From assembly GCA_964494015.1 (NCBI GenBank), contig CAZBQC010000034.1, positions 1-8,436 of the forward strand: DNA of 8,436 bases. The letters are read 5' to 3'. The position numbers and the translations under genes were made by a program. This document shows positions 6,016-8,436 of the stretch, in pieces; positions within the stretch are counted from its first letter, which is position 1; each line of letters starts with the position of its first letter. The notes beneath the pieces were generated by a model. That model was given only the letters and a program-made list of their open reading frames with translations, was not told where the DNA came from and made no database searches. This DNA comes from CAZBQC01 sp964494015 (GTDB taxonomy: Bacteria; Bacillota_I; Bacilli_A; RF39; UBA660).

Positions 6016-6609
6016 ATGGAAAACTCAAAAATTGATACATTTTTAGCTTTTTCAGAATACTCAACATTGATTTCAATTATAGTATTATTAGTAGTTTTAA
6101 CAATTTATATATTAACATCAATCTTTTTAAACAAATTTAACAAATTAGTTTATGGAAAAGGTACTCCCATGGCTTGGATACCTATCTTTAATCTTTACTT
6201 AATAGGGAAACTAGCATTTAACAAGTTAGTGGGATGGATTTTAATAATTACATTATTTTTAACTGGAGAGTTTAGTACAACTATTAATGGTGTTACCACA
6301 ACTAAAACAATTTTACCAGCAAATATTAATTCAATTGTTAAAGTTATTTATAGTGTAGCGGTACTAGCTATCTTTATCTATGCAATTTATAAGTACTTTA
6401 AAATTAAAAAGAGCAAGAATCAATTTCCTGAAAAATCATCAAATCAGTTCAATCAAGCACCAAATATGAATAATCAGCCACAAAATTCCAATTTACAAAA
6501 TCAATTTAGTCAACCAATAAATACGAATAATCAACCCCAGAATTTTGATGCATCAAACCAGTTCAATCAACCAGCAAATATGAATAATTCAGATACTAAC
6601 AATATATAA
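6016..6609 (+). CDS. Three-helix membrane protein with Asn/Gln/Pro repeat tail
   Basis: The product is 197 aa. AGGAAGG at 6001-6007 lies 8 nt before the ATG. Membrane helices are predicted at about 17-39, 71-84 and 107-126. Between the first two is YGKGTPMAWIPIFNLYLIGK (46-65), which resembles the 'WIPI-x-N-x-Y' re-entrant segment of small Bacillota membrane proteins of the DUF5684 kind. A Thr-rich loop (86-98) follows the second helix and is probably outside. The tail from about 130 is polar and disordered, with three copies of a 19-residue unit (143-161, 162-180, 181-197) beginning NQF-x-Q. The gene is much richer in A and in CAA/AAT codons than its neighbours because of this tail. I know no defined function for this architecture. 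Confidence 0.85.
   Translation: MENSKIDTFLAFSEYSTLISIIVLLVVLTIYILTSIFLNKFNKLVYGKGTPMAWIPIFNLYLIGKLAFNKLVGWILIITLFLTGEFSTTINGVTTTKTILPANINSIVKVIYSVAVLAIFIYAIYKYFKIKKSKNQFPEKSSNQFNQAPNMNNQPQNSNLQNQFSQPINTNNQPQNFDASNQFNQPANMNNSDTNNI
6442..6606 (+). repeat. 57-bp coding tandem repeat, 2.9 copies
   Basis: Units at 6442-6498, 6499-6555 and 6556-6606 encode NQF-(N/S)-Q-(x2)-N-(M/T)-NN and then a variable end. Copies 1 and 2 also share QPQN. The last copy is shorter by two residues and ends the protein. Lengths are exact multiples of three, so copy-number change would keep the frame. Confidence 0.85.
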
Positions 6610-6624
6610 TCAAAAATGAATTGT

Positions 6625-6658
6625 TAAAAAAGGCCCATATTTCAATCTATTATTTTTA
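6625..6658. repeat. 34-bp imperfect direct repeat, copy 2
   Basis: This copy matches 5610-5643 at 30 of 34 positions, with the same uninterrupted 18-nt core (6641-6658). It lies between the 6016 and 6700 genes. No -10 element follows its TTGAAA on the minus strand, so unlike copy 1 it does not appear to act as a minus-strand promoter. Confidence 0.75.
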
Positions 6659-6667
6659 TTAAAAATA

Positions 6668-6687
6668 TGTTACAATCAATCTATAAT
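6668..6687 (+). promoter_or_regulatory. Promoter region of the 6700 gene
   Basis: Two overlapping -10 candidates are visible: an extended TG-t-TACAAT at 6668-6676 and a perfect TATAAT at 6682-6687 with a weak TTAAAA -35 at 6659-6664 (17-nt spacer). The first leaves a leader of about 16 nt containing the AGGTG ribosome site (6691-6695). The second would start transcription at or within that site, so the first is more plausible. Confidence 0.45.
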
Positions 6688-6699
6688 AGTAGGTGATTT

Positions 6700-7479
6700 A
6701 TGAAAAATAGAATGGATAGATACAGTAGTCCCTCAAATTTAGAAGATACTCCTTCAAGACTAGAGCGTAATAAAGATTTGTATGATGATTTATATAGTAC
6801 GGTTAAATATACTGAAATAATCGATTTGGAGAATAATCAGCCATATGAATTAAACAAAGATAAAGTCAATAACGCCACTCGTGAAAAGTATCAGAGACTA
6901 AAAGAGTATAAGAACTTAATTAATCGTGAGTATAAAGAGGATAAAGTTCGTCCCACGATTGATGAGGAGCCTAAAGTCTACGACATAAATGTTATTCTTG
7001 AAGAAGCAAAAAAGGATCGAGAAGAACCTTCTTCAAATGAGGATTACCATCAATTTGCCGAAGTTAGTGGAATTTTTAAGGATGGCAAGTCAGATGAAAT
7101 ACAAGAATTAATTGATACAATTACTTCTAGATCGTTAAGAAAAGATCTCGATCAAAAAATAAAACAAGAAGGTCTATTAAGTGATTTACTACCCGAAGAA
7201 GGCAGCGAAACAGCTTTATTAGAGCCTTTAAAAGTAGAAGATCCAATTAGTGATGAAGACATCATTGATGATCAATCACCAATTCAAAAACCTCAAATCG
7301 ATAAAACTTTTTATACCAAGTCATTAGAGTTTAGTACTAAAGATTTTGAAACTAATAATAAAAAAGACCAGTTTGATGAAAGTAAAAAAAGCAATATTTA
7401 CCTGAAAGTTTTTACTGTACTGTCGGTCTTATTGATTATTGGAGCCTTATTGTTTGTGATAATTAAATATATTCTTTAA
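6700..7479 (+). CDS. Acidic protein with C-terminal membrane anchor, unknown function
   Basis: The product is 259 aa. The ATG has AGGTG 4 nt upstream. Residues 1-230 are hydrophilic and strongly charged, with no signal peptide, so they are cytoplasmic. The N-terminal part is basic and helical (SRLERNKDLYDDLYSTVKY at 19-37; REKYQRLKEYKNLINREY at 61-78), the middle acidic and probably disordered (about 85-200). A single membrane helix (237-255) is followed by only four residues, which makes this a tail-anchored or type II-like protein. No enzymatic motif is seen. It ends 31 nt before the chosen start of yunB and has no terminator after it, so the two are probably cotranscribed. That makes an envelope or spore-related role conceivable, but this is guilt by association only. 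Confidence 0.85.
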   Translation: MKNRMDRYSSPSNLEDTPSRLERNKDLYDDLYSTVKYTEIIDLENNQPYELNKDKVNNATREKYQRLKEYKNLINREYKEDKVRPTIDEEPKVYDINVILEEAKKDREEPSSNEDYHQFAEVSGIFKDGKSDEIQELIDTITSRSLRKDLDQKIKQEGLLSDLLPEEGSETALLEPLKVEDPISDEDIIDDQSPIQKPQIDKTFYTKSLEFSTKDFETNNKKDQFDESKKSNIYLKVFTVLSVLLIIGALLFVIIKYIL

Positions 7480-7510
7480 AATATTGATATTATTCGGCAT
7501 ATATTTAAAT

Positions 7511-8269
7511 ATGAGAAATCGGATATTTTTAAAAAGAAGAAGAAAAGTTAGTAAGGGCAAAATTTTATTATTGACCATTATTACTTTATTGATATCTTCT
7601 TTTTTATTAATTACTTTTCTGGGCAATAAAATTGTTCCCATCTTTCTTAGTTATTCAGAAAGTGAGCTAAAAAGAATTATAACAATTGTTATCAATAAGT
7701 CAGTGGCCTCCGAAATGACTGATAATTTGAAAGAAGATCAATTATTCACGATTGTTAAAGATAGTGAAGATAACATTCAGGCCATTGATTTTAATCCGAC
7801 GATTGTCAATAGTATTCTAATTAAATTAACCAGTAAAGTCCAGGAAAATTTAAAAAAAATTGAAAATGGCAATGTTAAAATATTAGAAGTGTATGAACTT
7901 TATATCAGTGACTTAAATTATCAAAAATATAAAAAGGGAGTAATTTTTGAAATTCCGACCGGTATCGCTTTTTCGAGTGTTTTACTAAACAATATTGGGC
8001 CGAGAATCCCCGTTAGAATCAATTTAATTGGCAATGTGACAAGTAATGTTAACACTAAGATTGAAGAATATGGCATCAACAATTCGGTTTTAAATGTCTA
8101 TGTCAAAATAACAGTAGAAGAACAAGTAATTTTACCACTGGTAACCAAAGCGGTGAAAGTTAATGTTGAAGTACCTATTTCGGTAAAAATAATTCAAGGG
8201 AAAGTTCCCACTTATTATTCGGGTAGTTTAAATAAAAACTCTGGCATGTACATTTTGCCAGCCGAATAA
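7511..8269 (+). CDS. yunB: Sporulation protein YunB family
   Basis: In Bacillus subtilis YunB is needed for normal spore formation and is made in the mother cell under sigma-E; its biochemical role is unknown. Here the protein is 252 aa from the ATG at 7511, nearly the length of the B. subtilis protein (about 254). A TTG at 7484 would add nine hydrophobic residues before the basic stretch and has no ribosome site, so the ATG is preferred, although its own site is also weak. The order is a basic N-terminus (R9-R10-R11-K12), a membrane helix (18-37), the family motif LSY-x-E-x-E-x-KR followed by INK (about 45-66), GPRIPVR (163-169), YGINNSVLNVYV and IIQGKVPTYYSG (227-238). These match the YunB family along its length. 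No sigma-E promoter or other sporulation gene is seen in the window. It follows the tail-anchored protein gene by 31 nt. Confidence 0.93.
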   Translation: MRNRIFLKRRRKVSKGKILLLTIITLLISSFLLITFLGNKIVPIFLSYSESELKRIITIVINKSVASEMTDNLKEDQLFTIVKDSEDNIQAIDFNPTIVNSILIKLTSKVQENLKKIENGNVKILEVYELYISDLNYQKYKKGVIFEIPTGIAFSSVLLNNIGPRIPVRINLIGNVTSNVNTKIEEYGINNSVLNVYVKITVEEQVILPLVTKAVKVNVEVPISVKIIQGKVPTYYSGSLNKNSGMYILPAE

Positions 8270-8279
8270 TAATTTTTTT
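8241..8279 (+). terminator. Possible terminator at the end of yunB
   Basis: CTGGCA (8241-8246) pairs with TGCCAG (8256-8261) around a 9-nt loop inside the last codons. Seven T residues follow at 8273-8279, but 11 nt after the stem, so this is not a canonical terminator. Confidence 0.3.
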
Positions 8280-8436
8280 AATTAATTAGAAAACTAATAA
8301 TTCTTGAATAACTGTAAGTTTAAAGGTAAGTTATTTTATTGAATCTTATCTAGGATTTATTTAAAAATTAAATAATATATTATGTATATTTGTAAATGAT
8401 GTGATACCAAAAAGTGATAAAAAATAAATGCGATAT
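8280..8436. other. AT-rich tail of the window, no gene seen
   Basis: The last 157 nt are very AT-rich and open no convincing reading frame. A weak inverted repeat, AATAACT (8307-8313) with AGTTATT (8329-8335), has a 15-nt loop. An ATG at 8428 lacks a clear ribosome site and runs off the end after three codons, so I do not call a gene. Confidence 0.5.

Noticed and set aside
7484..7510. TTG start extending yunB by nine residues
   Set aside because: It has no ribosome site, and the ATG at 7511 gives the family's usual length and a basic N-terminus before the helix.
7447..7641. Minus-strand 64-codon frame across the 6700/yunB junction
   Set aside because: It overlaps two real genes on the opposite strand and has no supporting signals.

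Overview
The window is low-GC DNA with short intergenic gaps and Gram-positive-style Shine-Dalgarno sites. It looks like chromosomal sequence from an anaerobic Bacillota bacterium, most plausibly an uncultured, reduced-genome lineage of the Bacilli/RF39 type. Three things point there: a large single-chain pyruvate:ferredoxin oxidoreductase with a separate small ferredoxin (anaerobic energy metabolism), a YunB-family protein (a Bacillota sporulation-associated family), and the AT-rich style. The genetic code looks standard: Trp is TGG, and TGA ends the gene at 4351-4830 exactly where the next gene overlaps it. A Mycoplasma-type code is therefore unlikely. The taxonomic placement is inference.

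Layout. 37-3444 (+) encodes PFOR (nifJ), followed after 13 nt by a 191-aa protein (3458-4033) whose N-terminus has an ADP-ribosyltransferase-like 'HGS ... YAT' pattern. A good intrinsic terminator (4036-4067) closes this pair. The 317-nt gap that follows is not empty. On the minus strand it holds a TTGACA-N17-TATTAT promoter, three hairpins, and a last hairpin running into six T residues. Together these make a roughly 100-nt candidate small RNA (about 4172 down to 4072) that I do not recognise.

Next comes a two-gene unit: a four-helix membrane protein (4351-4830) overlapping by 11 nt a two-helix VirB2/TrbC pilin-like protein (4820-5275). A perfect 19-bp palindrome lies in its leader. A convergent [4Fe-4S] ferredoxin gene (5371-5580, minus) is the likely redox partner of PFOR and shares a bidirectional terminator with that unit.

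5710-5949 is a short membrane-anchored Gly/Ser-rich reading frame that appears to be frameshifted near its end; restoring one base gives a TPM/YgcG-like '...GGGTW stop' tail. 6016-6609 encodes a three-helix membrane protein with a 19-residue Asn/Gln/Pro repeat tail. 6700-7479 encodes an acidic protein with one C-terminal membrane anchor. 7511-8269 encodes YunB. A 34-bp imperfect direct repeat (30/34 identical) lies upstream of both the 5710 and the 6700 genes.

How the genes fit together: PFOR plus ferredoxin is a coherent module for oxidising pyruvate to acetyl-CoA. The rest is mostly envelope-associated proteins of unknown role. The strongest candidates for something undescribed are the minus-strand small RNA, the orphan pilin-like pair, and the repeated upstream element. 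No insertion sequence, CRISPR array, tRNA or rRNA was seen.
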